Positions 7,941 through 14,025 of a stretch of DNA of 14,885 nucleotides are shown in pieces. The DNA lies in contig DSBH01000016.1 in assembly GCA_011056825.1 (NCBI GenBank), positions 1-14,885 of the forward strand. The letters are read 5' to 3'. Within the stretch, counting starts at the first letter, position 1, and every line of letters starts with the position of its first letter. Origin of the DNA: Deltaproteobacteria bacterium (GTDB taxonomy: Bacteria; Desulfobacterota; Syntrophia; Syntrophales; UBA2210). A model generated the notes under the pieces. That model searched no databases and was not told where the DNA came from. It worked only from the letters and a program-made list of their open reading frames with translations. A program made the position numbers and the translations under genes.

Positions 7941-7957
7941 AAGCAAGCAACGTGCCA
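7941..7957 (-). promoter_or_regulatory. sigma-54 (RpoN) promoter of the flgFGAHIJ operon
   Basis: The minus strand reads TGGCACG, 4 nt, TTGCTT from 7957 down to 7941. This matches the RpoN consensus TGGCACG-N4-TTGC[A/T] with the canonical spacing between the -24 GG and the -12 GC. The predicted start is near 7931, about 24 nt upstream of the flgF ATG, leaving room for the ribosome site at 7913-7916. RpoN promoters need an enhancer-binding activator; none is encoded in this window. Confidence 0.88.
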
Positions 7958-8009
7958 TCGTATGAACAGGAATCGCGCTACAGGAAAAACTGGCAGGAAC
8001 GGGTGACGG

Positions 8010-8031
8010 GAACAGCCGCGGCCGACTGTTC
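8010..8031. promoter_or_regulatory. dyad upstream of the sigma-54 promoter, candidate activator site
   Basis: A 22-bp palindrome has arms GAACAGTCG and CGGCTGTTC (minus strand) around a 4-nt centre, with one imperfect pair. Its centre lies about 90 bp upstream of the predicted flgF transcription start, the usual distance for sigma-54 enhancer sites. No T-run follows on the minus strand, which argues against a terminator. The palindrome is seen directly; the role is inferred. Confidence 0.55.
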
Positions 8032-8057
8032 AAGATCTTTGCATAATACCCTTTTCT

Positions 8058-8168
8058 GTCATGCCGGGCTTGATCCGGCAGAATCCCCTTTAGAGAAAAT
8101 TAGGAAGTACTTGATAATACCGGATATCGGCTCGCGTGCCCGTAGAGGTATTCGCCGGAACGACGAAA
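8058..8168. repeat. degenerate extragenic palindromic repeat (REP/MITE-like)
   Basis: One end has GTCATGCCGGGCTTGATCCG running into GCA, which folds as TGCCGG, 7-nt loop, CCGGCA (8062-8080). The other end (8153-8164), read on the opposite strand, begins GTCGTTCCGGCG. The two ends agree at 8 to 9 of 12 bases as imperfect terminal inverted repeats. Sequences of this style, GTCATNCCGG with a GATCCGG turn, are abundant intergenic repeats in many proteobacterial genomes. The interior is not obviously coding, and the copy looks decayed. Confidence 0.5.
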
Positions 8169-8309
8169 TTGGTGATGTTGTGAGGTTATTCAGAGGACTC
8201 TGTTCGACTGCGGAAAAAGGTTCCGGTTCGGCAGGAAATAATTACCCTGTGGTTCATCTCAGACTGGGAACACCAGTCGGAAAGTGTCCGCTCGCAATCT
8301 TATTCACCG

Positions 8310-8603
8310 TCAGCGGTCGTTCTGCTCCGATATTTTTCCATTCATGCGGTAAATGAAGGCAAGAATCTCGGCAACGGCCAGATAGAGTTGAGGAGGAATG
8401 TCTTCGCCGATATCGAGACGCGCGAGCATTTCAGCCAGGGCGGGATCTTCCTGGACGGGCACGTGGTGTTTTCGGGCCAGCTCGACAATGTGTTCCGCGA
8501 CGATCCCTCTTCCGCGGGCCGTAACGCGGGGCGCCCTGTCCTTCTCCGCGTCATACAGTATGGCGGCTGCAACCGCGGGCCGCTGATCATCCCGTTGTTT
8601 CAT
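8310..8603 (-). CDS. FlhX-type protein: paralogue of the FlhB C-terminal cytoplasmic domain (EscU/YscU/HrcU family)
   Basis: This 97-residue protein resembles only the C-terminal cytoplasmic part of the export-switch protein FlhB. It has VAAAILYDAEKDRAPRVTAR at residues 11-30, then GRGIVAEHIVELARKHHVPV, DPALAEMLARLDIGEDIPP and AVAEILAFIYRM. These correspond to the part of FlhB after its self-cleavage site. No NPTH motif or membrane segment is present. In Helicobacter a protein of this kind (FlhX) can stand in for the cleaved FlhB fragment, and similar genes commonly sit beside fliK. The gene follows fliK by 12 nt, with AAAGGA 7 nt before the ATG. A role in substrate switching with FliK is inferred from the family and neighbour. 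Confidence 0.9.
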   Translation of the reverse strand: MKQRDDQRPAVAAAILYDAEKDRAPRVTARGRGIVAEHIVELARKHHVPVQEDPALAEMLARLDIGEDIPPQLYLAVAEILAFIYRMNGKISEQNDR

Positions 8604-8615
8604 AACTGTTTCCTT

Positions 8616-9737
8616 TCAGATCCTGACGTCCAGCGCTTCTTCATCTGCGGCCGTCTCGATGATCCGCTGAATAGTCTCGGCGACCCGCAACGCGGTCCCG
8701 GTTCGACAGGAAAGATTCCCCACGCGAAGTCCGGCTTTCTCGAGGCCTTTCTGCAGTTCTTTCAGGGAAGACTCGATGAAGAGCGCTGTTTCGGTCTTTT
8801 CGCAGGTCACGGCGCAATCGATGCCGCCCGGCGCCAGCCGGGCCTCCACTGACAGGGGACCGAGCGAATCCATCTCGACGAAGAGGCGAACTGTTCCGCC
8901 TGCGCCGTTTTCCTGTTCCGGATTTCCACCGTCGTCGTCGAGATGGATGATCACGTCGGCCGTTGTTATTCCACCGGCCGCCGCGAGGGGAATCTGCATA
9001 AAAAGGGACCGCTCCAGTCCGCCGAGAAGAATATTCACCGCCCGCGCGGTCTCGACGGCTTCAAGAGAAGAAGTGATGAAACGGGCAAGCGTCGACGGGG
9101 GATCTTCACCCGACGCGGCGATTTTCTGTTCCACCGCGAAAAGCAAACTGCTGAGACTGCTTCCGGTCCCGCCCTGTACTGACGTTCCGGCCTGCCCTCG
9201 ATCCGCGGAATACGCGAATCGAAGAAAATCATCCCTGACATTAGAACCTTTCCCGGAACGTCTGCCGGTAAAGATCAGGGATCTCAACAGCGAAGCCAGT
9301 TTGTCAGCTTCCCGGCCGCCCATGATTTTTCCCAGAAAAGCCATCCTTTCTCCGCCGAGCGCCGCGCCGGCACCCGCAAACATTTCCGCGATCGCTCTCG
9401 CGTGAAAAGTGAATCGCCCGGCGGAACTTTCAGACGGGGATGAGTGCTGCGTGACGCCTCCGGCGAAACGAAACATGATTCGAGGATGTATGCTTTGAAC
9501 GAACAGGGAAACCGTTTCTCCCGCCCTGAGCGGAAGGGAAGTCGCGGTCTCGACAGTCAACCCCCTGACGGCGAGCGTCACGGGTCCCGCACCCGGCCGG
9601 GTATTCAGCACCCTGGCTGTGACGACTTCCCCCGGCGAAAACGGCACTGCCTGTTTTGCAACCGGCGCCGGCGCGCGGGAATCCGGCGCCCGAAAAAAAC
9701 GAATGAGGGATTGCAATGAAAGAGGCGACGACGGCAT
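8616..9737 (-). CDS. fliK: FliK-like flagellar hook-length control protein
   Basis: FliK is the secreted ruler that stops hook growth and triggers the FlhB specificity switch. The 373-residue product has a beta-rich N-terminal segment (about 33-92; FSPGEVVTARVLN, LPLRAGETVSLFVQSI) of the sort found in FliK-like proteins outside the enterics. A variable middle follows. The C-terminal hook-control domain spans about 282-345 (TVRLFVEMDSLGPLSVEARL, later FIESSLKELQKGLEKAGLRV). No long Pro/Gln linker is present. FliK is poorly conserved, so the call rests on the C-terminal domain and the adjacent FlhX gene. Its ATG overlaps the upstream stop by one base (TGATG), indicating translational coupling. 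Confidence 0.8.
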   Translation of the reverse strand: MPSSPLSLQSLIRFFRAPDSRAPAPVAKQAVPFSPGEVVTARVLNTRPGAGPVTLAVRGLTVETATSLPLRAGETVSLFVQSIHPRIMFRFAGGVTQHSSPSESSAGRFTFHARAIAEMFAGAGAALGGERMAFLGKIMGGREADKLASLLRSLIFTGRRSGKGSNVRDDFLRFAYSADRGQAGTSVQGGTGSSLSSLLFAVEQKIAASGEDPPSTLARFITSSLEAVETARAVNILLGGLERSLFMQIPLAAAGGITTADVIIHLDDDGGNPEQENGAGGTVRLFVEMDSLGPLSVEARLAPGGIDCAVTCEKTETALFIESSLKELQKGLEKAGLRVGNLSCRTGTALRVAETIQRIIETAADEEALDVRI

Positions 9738-10069
9738 CAGCTCTCGTTTTTCTTCGAACGATCGAGATCAAGCACGAGAGAAACTTCCCCGGCTGTCATT
9801 CCCAGTTTCCGGGCGATGGTTTCAGGTGAAGCACCGCGCGCCGCCATGGCAACGGCCGCGTCATAACGTTTCCCCGAACGAGGTCCCGGGGAATTCCGTT
9901 CATTTCTGTCCGGTTTATGCCGCTCCCCCTTCGCGGAGGAACGCGCCCTGCCGGCAACCGAATCCACCGGCTTTATCGCCCGCTCCACCCTGAATATGAC
10001 AAAGAGAAGCACGCAGCACAGGGTGATATCGAAGACAAGTCCCCATGGTTCACCTGTCGGCCAGTACAT
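9737..10069 (-). CDS. one-TM protein with C-terminal helix-turn-helix-like segment (SwrB/DUF6115-like layout)
   Basis: The 110-residue product has one membrane helix (about residues 10-27, LVFDITLCCVLLFVIFRV). A basic, disordered stretch covers 30-68. The compact helical end at 69-100 (YDAAVAMAARGASPETIARK then LGMTAGEVSLVLDL) reads like a helix-turn-helix with the pattern A..G.s...IA..Lg.t.gEV.LvL. Small proteins of this layout are common in flagellar operons; Bacillus SwrB has the same order and promotes assembly of the export gate. A similar role is only inferred. The gene lies 4 nt after its upstream neighbour and overlaps fliK by one base. I do not recognise a specific gene name. Confidence 0.72.
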   Translation of the reverse strand: MYWPTGEPWGLVFDITLCCVLLFVIFRVERAIKPVDSVAGRARSSAKGERHKPDRNERNSPGPRSGKRYDAAVAMAARGASPETIARKLGMTAGEVSLVLDLDRSKKNES

Positions 10070-10073
10070 TACT

Positions 10074-10403
10074 CTATACCTTTACGTCTATGGCGTGTCT
10101 CGTATCGTCCCCGTCCGCCGCTTCGCCGCCGGTGACACTTTCATCGCCTGCGTCCCGCCCCTCGTTCCGTCCGTCGAAAGAGCGTTTTTTTTCTTCCCTT
10201 GTTTCGTCTTCTCTGCCGACGAGATGTTCCTTCTCGGCTTTTTCGGAGTCGAGCACGGTCTCTTCCGCCCGCTTCTTCTCCTTTGCAAGGGCAATCTCGA
10301 AATAACGCTGCTGCATATCGGGATGCTGTTGCTGAGCCTGCTGAATGCGCTCCACCATGTTCGCCTGGAGCAGCCCCTGGGGCAGATGTACCGATCTCAG
10401 CAT
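10074..10403 (-). CDS. small charged hypothetical protein of the flagellar operon
   Basis: This 109-residue cytoplasmic protein starts MLRSVHLPQGLLQANMVERI, then QQAQQQHPDMQQRYFEIALA. After residue 40 it is dominated by Lys, Glu, Asp and Arg, ending in a Gly/Asp-rich acidic tail. The N-terminal 40 residues look like the conserved core, as in small proteins of unknown function placed before fliK in Desulfobacterota-type flagellar clusters. The start at 10403 is preferred over a GTG at 10430 because AAAGGGGGTGA, nearly a full anti-Shine-Dalgarno match, lies just upstream. It is the first gene after the sigma-28 promoter at 10533-10559. Its function is unknown; a coiled-coil or partner-binding role is possible. 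Confidence 0.72.
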   Translation of the reverse strand: MLRSVHLPQGLLQANMVERIQQAQQQHPDMQQRYFEIALAKEKKRAEETVLDSEKAEKEHLVGREDETREEKKRSFDGRNEGRDAGDESVTGGEAADGDDTRHAIDVKV

Positions 10404-10532
10404 GGCCTCACCCCCTTTCCCCGGCGGCACCCGGCGTGTTTCGCCCGGACCTTACCGCCTGTCACTCAACCGATACGAGGTTATCCCGTGTCGAATACCG
10501 CACAGGCCCCGCACGAACATTTCCTGTTCTTT

Positions 10533-10559
10533 TTATCGTCGGTTGCGTGAAAAACTTGA
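10533..10559 (-). promoter_or_regulatory. sigma-28 (FliA) promoter upstream of the fliK/FlhX module
   Basis: On the minus strand TCAAGTTT (10559-10552), 11 nt, then GACGATAA (10540-10533). This matches the FliA consensus at 7 of 8 and 7 of 8 bases with ideal spacing, better than the flgM promoter. The predicted start is near 10526, giving a leader of about 120 nt before the ATG at 10403. It lies 20 nt past the kinase stop codon, in the 176-nt spacer. Confidence 0.8.
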
Positions 10560-10579
10560 ATATTCACAACCCCCGCCCC

Positions 10580-11356
10580 TTACCGCTCGCCATAAGGCAC
10601 AGATATGGTGATCTTGTTGATATTGGCGTTGGTATCCAGGGTCACGCGGGCGCCGTATTTTTTCAGAAGTTTTACGGCGCCGATAATCCCGCGGTGAATC
10701 GATGGAGCCTGTCCGGCCGATGCCGCTTTCAAGTCGCCTGCGAGACTTTCATCGTGAACGCCGGTATCGCTGATAACAATGGAAACGAACGTTGAATCGT
10801 AATCGCTGAATACTGAAAGAATCCGGACAGGACAATCAAGCATGGAATTCATGGTGTACCTGAGGATCGCCGACAGCGCCAGGGAATAGTCGGCAACAAC
10901 GCCGTCCACCGTGGGAACGTCCATGGTAAGATTGACGTGTTTCTCAATGGAATGCTTAAAATCAAGATAAAAATCGAGAAAGCCCAGCTCCGCCGCCGCG
11001 AGTTCGGAAAGATTGACAGGACCCCGCCGCATGTCATGTATTCTCTGCATTTTGCCCGACACCTGACCAAAAAGTTCGTAGAACCTGTCACCCTGCTCGA
11101 CAATGAGATCAACGTCCCTGAGTATTTTCCCCCTGGCGGCGTCGGACGGCTGGTTGTCGGCGCCCTTCCCATCAGAACCCAGAACTTCAGCGGCCCGTTT
11201 CTGCAAGAGTCTCGACCGACCCATGATCCCGTTCAGGGGATTGGCGAAATTGTGCAGTATCCCCGGAAGCACTTCCTGGATCACCGTGTCCTGAAACTCG
11301 CTTTTTAATTCTTCGAGAAGGATCGTATTCTCGTCCATCCTGATAAGTTCCTCCAT
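10580..11356 (-). CDS. soluble histidine kinase of the flagellar locus (FlgS-like role possible)
   Basis: The 258-residue product has no membrane segment and no sensor domain such as PAS. The phospho-acceptor region is LPGILHNFANPLNGIMGRSR with His35 in an HNxxNPL context. A dimerisation helix pair and an ATPase-like domain follow. The N-box is reduced (ILRYTMNSMLD keeps one Asn), a G1-type DTG is present, and the second glycine box is poor (RGIIGAVKLLKKYG). The end NINKITISVPY is typical of HATPase folds. The ATG at 11356 has a weak site; an ATG at 11338 with GGAGG 11 nt upstream is an alternative. Its place after fliA and the sigma-54 promoter of flgF suggest it phosphorylates an RpoN activator, like Campylobacter FlgS. 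The partner regulator is not in the window. Confidence 0.8.
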   Translation of the reverse strand: MEELIRMDENTILLEELKSEFQDTVIQEVLPGILHNFANPLNGIMGRSRLLQKRAAEVLGSDGKGADNQPSDAARGKILRDVDLIVEQGDRFYELFGQVSGKMQRIHDMRRGPVNLSELAAAELGFLDFYLDFKHSIEKHVNLTMDVPTVDGVVADYSLALSAILRYTMNSMLDCPVRILSVFSDYDSTFVSIVISDTGVHDESLAGDLKAASAGQAPSIHRGIIGAVKLLKKYGARVTLDTNANINKITISVPYGER

Positions 11357-11377
11357 TTCGCAACCGCCGGATGCAAC

Positions 11378-11725
11378 CTATTGTGAACCCGGCGAAGACC
11401 GTATGTCCAGTATTGAATCACGGAGCATCCGCCACGCCTGTTCCACCTTTTCGGCCTCAGCCTGGTCGCCGGTGACATCCGGCGATGGCGCTCCCGTAGA
11501 ATACCTTATGTACCGGTTTCCCGATTCATCTTCCACTTCCGAAACGCCCGGCCGCGACTGTTCAATCATGACGCGTATGACCGTTTCATCGACACCCTTC
11601 TCCCTGAGCAGGGCGATTTCCTCCGGCGAGAGGGCGAAACCGGCCGCCGCGATCGAACCCGTTACGACAACACCCGCGACAATCACCGGCAATCTCGTCA
11701 TGAACCTTTTCAGCCGCATCTTCAT
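11378..11725 (-). CDS. small exported protein of unknown function
   Basis: The 115-residue product has a basic start (MKMRLKRFMTRL) and a hydrophobic stretch (PVIVAGVVVTGSIAAAGFA) that is a signal peptide or anchor; a cleavage near residue 31 is plausible. A short helical motif follows, LSPEEIALLREKGVDETVIR, with the pattern L...EI..L...GV.e.vI..mI that recurs in small envelope proteins. The rest is polar and includes GNRYIRYSTGAPS and a helix near residues 88-108. I do not recognise the family. The gene abuts the FliL-like gene with no spacer and precedes the kinase by 21 nt, so it belongs to the flhF-fliA operon. A periplasmic flagellar role is a guess from position. Confidence 0.65.
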   Translation of the reverse strand: MKMRLKRFMTRLPVIVAGVVVTGSIAAAGFALSPEEIALLREKGVDETVIRVMIEQSRPGVSEVEDESGNRYIRYSTGAPSPDVTGDQAEAEKVEQAWRMLRDSILDIRSSPGSQ

Positions 11726-12343
11726 CTAAATCACCACGAACCTCGTGAAGTACACCGCCGTTACCCCTTTTTCTTCGAGCTTCATCAGTATGCGCCGTTC
11801 TATTTCACGCCTGAGCAGTCTTGGCGGCATCGAAACGACACGTCCCTCCGACAGCAGTGCCCTGGCGGCCCGGTACAGACTGACCCTCATTTCATGACTC
11901 TCCGGCTCATCGGAACTTTGGTCACATGAAAATTCGAGTACCATGTCACAGAACACCACTCGATCTCTTCCATCGATCCCGGATACGCGGAACAGAAAAT
12001 CCGGGTATCGCTCAGAGTGCCCGCCGGCTCCGGCTCCGGCTCCGCCCGCTTTTCCGGCGACCGATCCCTGTTCTTCTCCCGGACCGGCCATGAAAAGGGC
12101 GCTCACCGCCTCGGAAAAGCTTTCGCTCACCCTTGCGTGGTAGATGAACATGCCAATTACCACCAAAATCCCAACCAGGACGAGGACCGCCAAGACCGGG
12201 GAAACCGGAACCTTCGAACGGGCAGGAGTCGTTGTTTCAACGTTAGCAGCCCCAGTACCGGATTCTTCATCGGATTCAATTGTATCCGACAGATCGGCGT
12301 TATTCAACTTTTCCGTGTCATGTTGTTCCATTGCGACCGACAC
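11726..12343 (-). CDS. FliL-like single-pass membrane protein
   Basis: The 205-residue product has a polar acidic N terminus, one membrane helix at about 47-69 (LAVLVLVGILVVIGMFIYHA) and a Gly/Ala linker (KAGGAGAGAGGH, about 97-109). The periplasmic domain includes RVVFCDMVLEFSC and RAARALLSEGRVVSMPPRLL. It finishes LEEKGVTAVYFTRFVVI, which strongly recalls FliL endings (L..g.V..VyFT.FVIQ). FliL links the basal body to the stator. This copy is not beside fliM/fliN, so it may be a FliL paralogue. The start is GTG at 12343, or an ATG at 12331 with GGAG 11 nt upstream. It sits 9 nt after fliA. The TM helix is seen directly; the FliL relation is from pattern only. Confidence 0.65.
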   Translation of the reverse strand: MSVAMEQHDTEKLNNADLSDTIESDEESGTGAANVETTTPARSKVPVSPVLAVLVLVGILVVIGMFIYHARVSESFSEAVSALFMAGPGEEQGSVAGKAGGAGAGAGGHSERYPDFLFRVSGIDGRDRVVFCDMVLEFSCDQSSDEPESHEMRVSLYRAARALLSEGRVVSMPPRLLRREIERRILMKLEEKGVTAVYFTRFVVI

Positions 12344-12352
12344 TCCACACGT

Positions 12353-13084
12353 TTATGAAAGCGACCCGCCTTCCAGGTCAAGCGGCCTGAGAGCGTTCCT
12401 GAGCCGCAGTACCGCCCGGGCGTGAAGCTGACAGATTCTCGACTCCGTCAAACCGAGGACGAGACCTATTTCCTTAAGCGTCAGCTCTTCATAATAATAA
12501 AGCGACAGGACGATTCCTTCCTTTTCCGGCAGTGATTCGACGGCATCCTTCAGGACCCGCTTGACTTCTTTTCTCTTCAGGAAAGCAAAAGGGCTTTCAT
12601 GTTCTATTTTTTCGAGCACCTCAGACTGGGCGTACCGCTCGGTATAATCCGTCGGCAGGTCTTCGCTTGAAATGAGCGACAAGCCCCGTGCGTCGTCGAG
12701 AAGCGCATAATATTCTTCCAGCGATATACCCATGAATTCTGCCGTTTCCTCGTCTGAAGGTTCCCTGCCCAGTTCGGTACGGAGCGAACGGGCGGCGGCC
12801 TCCAGTCTCGAATCCTTGTTCCGGGACGAACGCGACAGCGTGTCCCGCGACCGGAGCTCGTCCAGGATGGCCCCTCGGATCCGGTACCGGGCGTAAATTT
12901 CGAACTGAACGTTCCGGGTCTCGTCGAAACGCTCCACGGCGGATATAAGCCCGAGCGTCCCCGCGCTTACCAGGTCTTCACGATCAACGTGGGCCGGCAG
13001 CCGAACGGCCATCCGCTCCGCGATGTTCTTTACCAGGGGCGCGTACTGCACGATAAGCGCGTTTCTTTTTTCCCTGTCATTCAT
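12353..13084 (-). CDS. fliA: FliA, RNA polymerase sigma-28 factor
   Basis: FliA directs RNA polymerase to late flagellar promoters and is held by FlgM. The 243 residues show region 2 (YAPLVKNIAERMAVRLPAHV, then DREDLVSAGTLGLISAVERF and FEIYARYRIRGAILDELRSR) and region 3 (about 90-130, RTELGREPSDEETAEFMGIS). Region 4 (about 184-232) has LPEKEGIVLSLYYYEELTLK, then EIGLVLGLTESRICQLHARA. Length and all regions are intact, so it should be active. The ATG overlaps the end of flhG by 8 nt (ATGAATGA), showing coupling. Two matching promoters are present in the window (3278-3304 and 10533-10559). Confidence 0.97.
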   Translation of the reverse strand: MNDREKRNALIVQYAPLVKNIAERMAVRLPAHVDREDLVSAGTLGLISAVERFDETRNVQFEIYARYRIRGAILDELRSRDTLSRSSRNKDSRLEAAARSLRTELGREPSDEETAEFMGISLEEYYALLDDARGLSLISSEDLPTDYTERYAQSEVLEKIEHESPFAFLKRKEVKRVLKDAVESLPEKEGIVLSLYYYEELTLKEIGLVLGLTESRICQLHARAVLRLRNALRPLDLEGGSLS

Positions 13085-13973
13085 TCCCCGTAATCACCGC
13101 GTTTCCAAAAAATTTGAGCATGCCCGGTTCGTCGCTGCGACTCTTCCGGTCATTCATCAGGGTGTCGGCGATGGCTCCCAAAAGCCTGCTGGCACGGGTT
13201 GACGGATACATTTCCGTGAACAGGGCCTGCTGCCGAACCGATTCTGTCACTATTCGGTCGTAACCCACGTATCCGAGATATTCGACCCGAAGATCCAGGA
13301 ACCGGTCCGTGGCCGCCGACAACCGACTGAAGACGCGCATGGCCTCCTCGGCGCTTCTCGCCATGTTGACCATAACCAGGAAATCCCGTATAGCGTACCC
13401 GCGATTCAATACCTTGATCAGCGCGTAAGCGTCCGTGAGCGACGTAGGGTCAGGCGACAATACAACGATAATCTCGTTGGCCGCCATGTTGAAATAGGTC
13501 ACGTTCCCGTTGATACCCGCGGCCGTGTCGATTACCATGATGTCCGGTTTTTCGCCGAAGCATTCCAGTTCCTCGATAAGCGTCATCTTGTGACCGCGGG
13601 ATAATTCCGCCATTTCCTGAATACCCGAGGCGGCCGGCACGATCATGACGCCGCCCGGCCCGCGCACGACCACGTCGGACAGGGTTTTTTCGCCCCGCAG
13701 CACGTGGCACAGGTTGTAGCGGGGAGCAATGCCCAGGAGTACGTCGATGTTGGCGAGCCCCGCGTCGGCGTCGAGCAGGAGAACCCGCTTCCCCTGCATC
13801 GAAAAGAGATAGGCAAGGTTGGCCGCTATGTTTGTCTTTCCGACACCGCCCTTGCCGCTGGTAACAGCGATCACCCTCACCCCGCTCTTCTTACTCCTGC
13901 CGGTCGAGGCATCCCTTCCACCGGTCACACCGGCGTTTCCCGCGTATTCACGTAATATTCCAGCCTGGTCCAC
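13077..13973 (-). CDS. flhG: FlhG (FleN/YlxH), MinD-type ATPase controlling flagellar number
   Basis: FlhG is a membrane-associated P-loop ATPase that stimulates the GTPase of FlhF and limits flagellar number. The 298 residues open with the FlhF-activating motif DQAGILRE (DQAxxLR). The deviant Walker A TSGKGGVGKTNIAANLA is at residues 38-54 with the MinD-type Lys41. It is followed by VLLLDADAGLANIDVLLG, then IMVIDTAAGI and a C-terminal helical part. The GTG start at 13973 is supported by AGAGGTGA 6 nt upstream and puts DQA right at the N terminus. It lies 52 nt after flhF and overlaps fliA by 8 nt. Pairing with FlhF suggests polar flagellation, as known for this pair. Confidence 0.96.
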   Translation of the reverse strand: MDQAGILREYAGNAGVTGGRDASTGRSKKSGVRVIAVTSGKGGVGKTNIAANLAYLFSMQGKRVLLLDADAGLANIDVLLGIAPRYNLCHVLRGEKTLSDVVVRGPGGVMIVPAASGIQEMAELSRGHKMTLIEELECFGEKPDIMVIDTAAGINGNVTYFNMAANEIIVVLSPDPTSLTDAYALIKVLNRGYAIRDFLVMVNMARSAEEAMRVFSRLSAATDRFLDLRVEYLGYVGYDRIVTESVRQQALFTEMYPSTRASRLLGAIADTLMNDRKSRSDEPGMLKFFGNAVITGNE

Positions 13974-14025
13974 CGATTCACCTCTTCATCTTGCGCAAAT
14001 AAACATCGTGGCAACCACGTTTCCG

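Larger units (their letters stand above)
7908..8309. other. 402-bp intergenic region between the FlhX-like gene and flgF
   Basis: This is the only long gap in the window. It holds, from the flgF side, a sigma-54 promoter (7941-7957), a dyad (8010-8031), a decayed extragenic palindromic repeat (about 8058-8168) and a 6-bp hairpin (8262-8278: GACTGG, 5-nt loop, CCAGTC). The hairpin has no T-run, so I do not call it a terminator. No open frame here looks like a protein. Confidence 0.7.

Noticed and set aside
7908..8033. N-terminal extension of flgF to an upstream start at 8033
   Set aside because: The extension would cover the sigma-54 promoter, and the added residues do not resemble FlgF. The ATG at 7907 has its own ribosome site.
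8262..8278. Hairpin GACTGG-N5-CCAGTC after the FlhX-like gene as an intrinsic terminator
   Set aside because: It has only a 6-bp stem and no T-run on the minus strand. It may slow polymerase, but I cannot support a terminator call.
10452..10520. 22-codon minus-strand frame (MFVRGLCGIRHG...) in the leader of the fliK module
   Set aside because: The AGGA is too close to the ATG for good initiation and there is no sign of conservation. It could be a leader peptide, but the evidence is too thin.
10404..10526. Cyclic di-GMP (GEMM) riboswitch in the leader of the fliK module
   Set aside because: I could not find the conserved GEMM core or receptor elements. The GC-rich leader folds into local hairpins, but nothing is diagnostic.
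13703..13720. TGGCAC on the plus strand inside flhG as a sigma-54 promoter
   Set aside because: The -12 element is wrong (no TTGC at the right spacing), and it points opposite to all genes inside a coding region.
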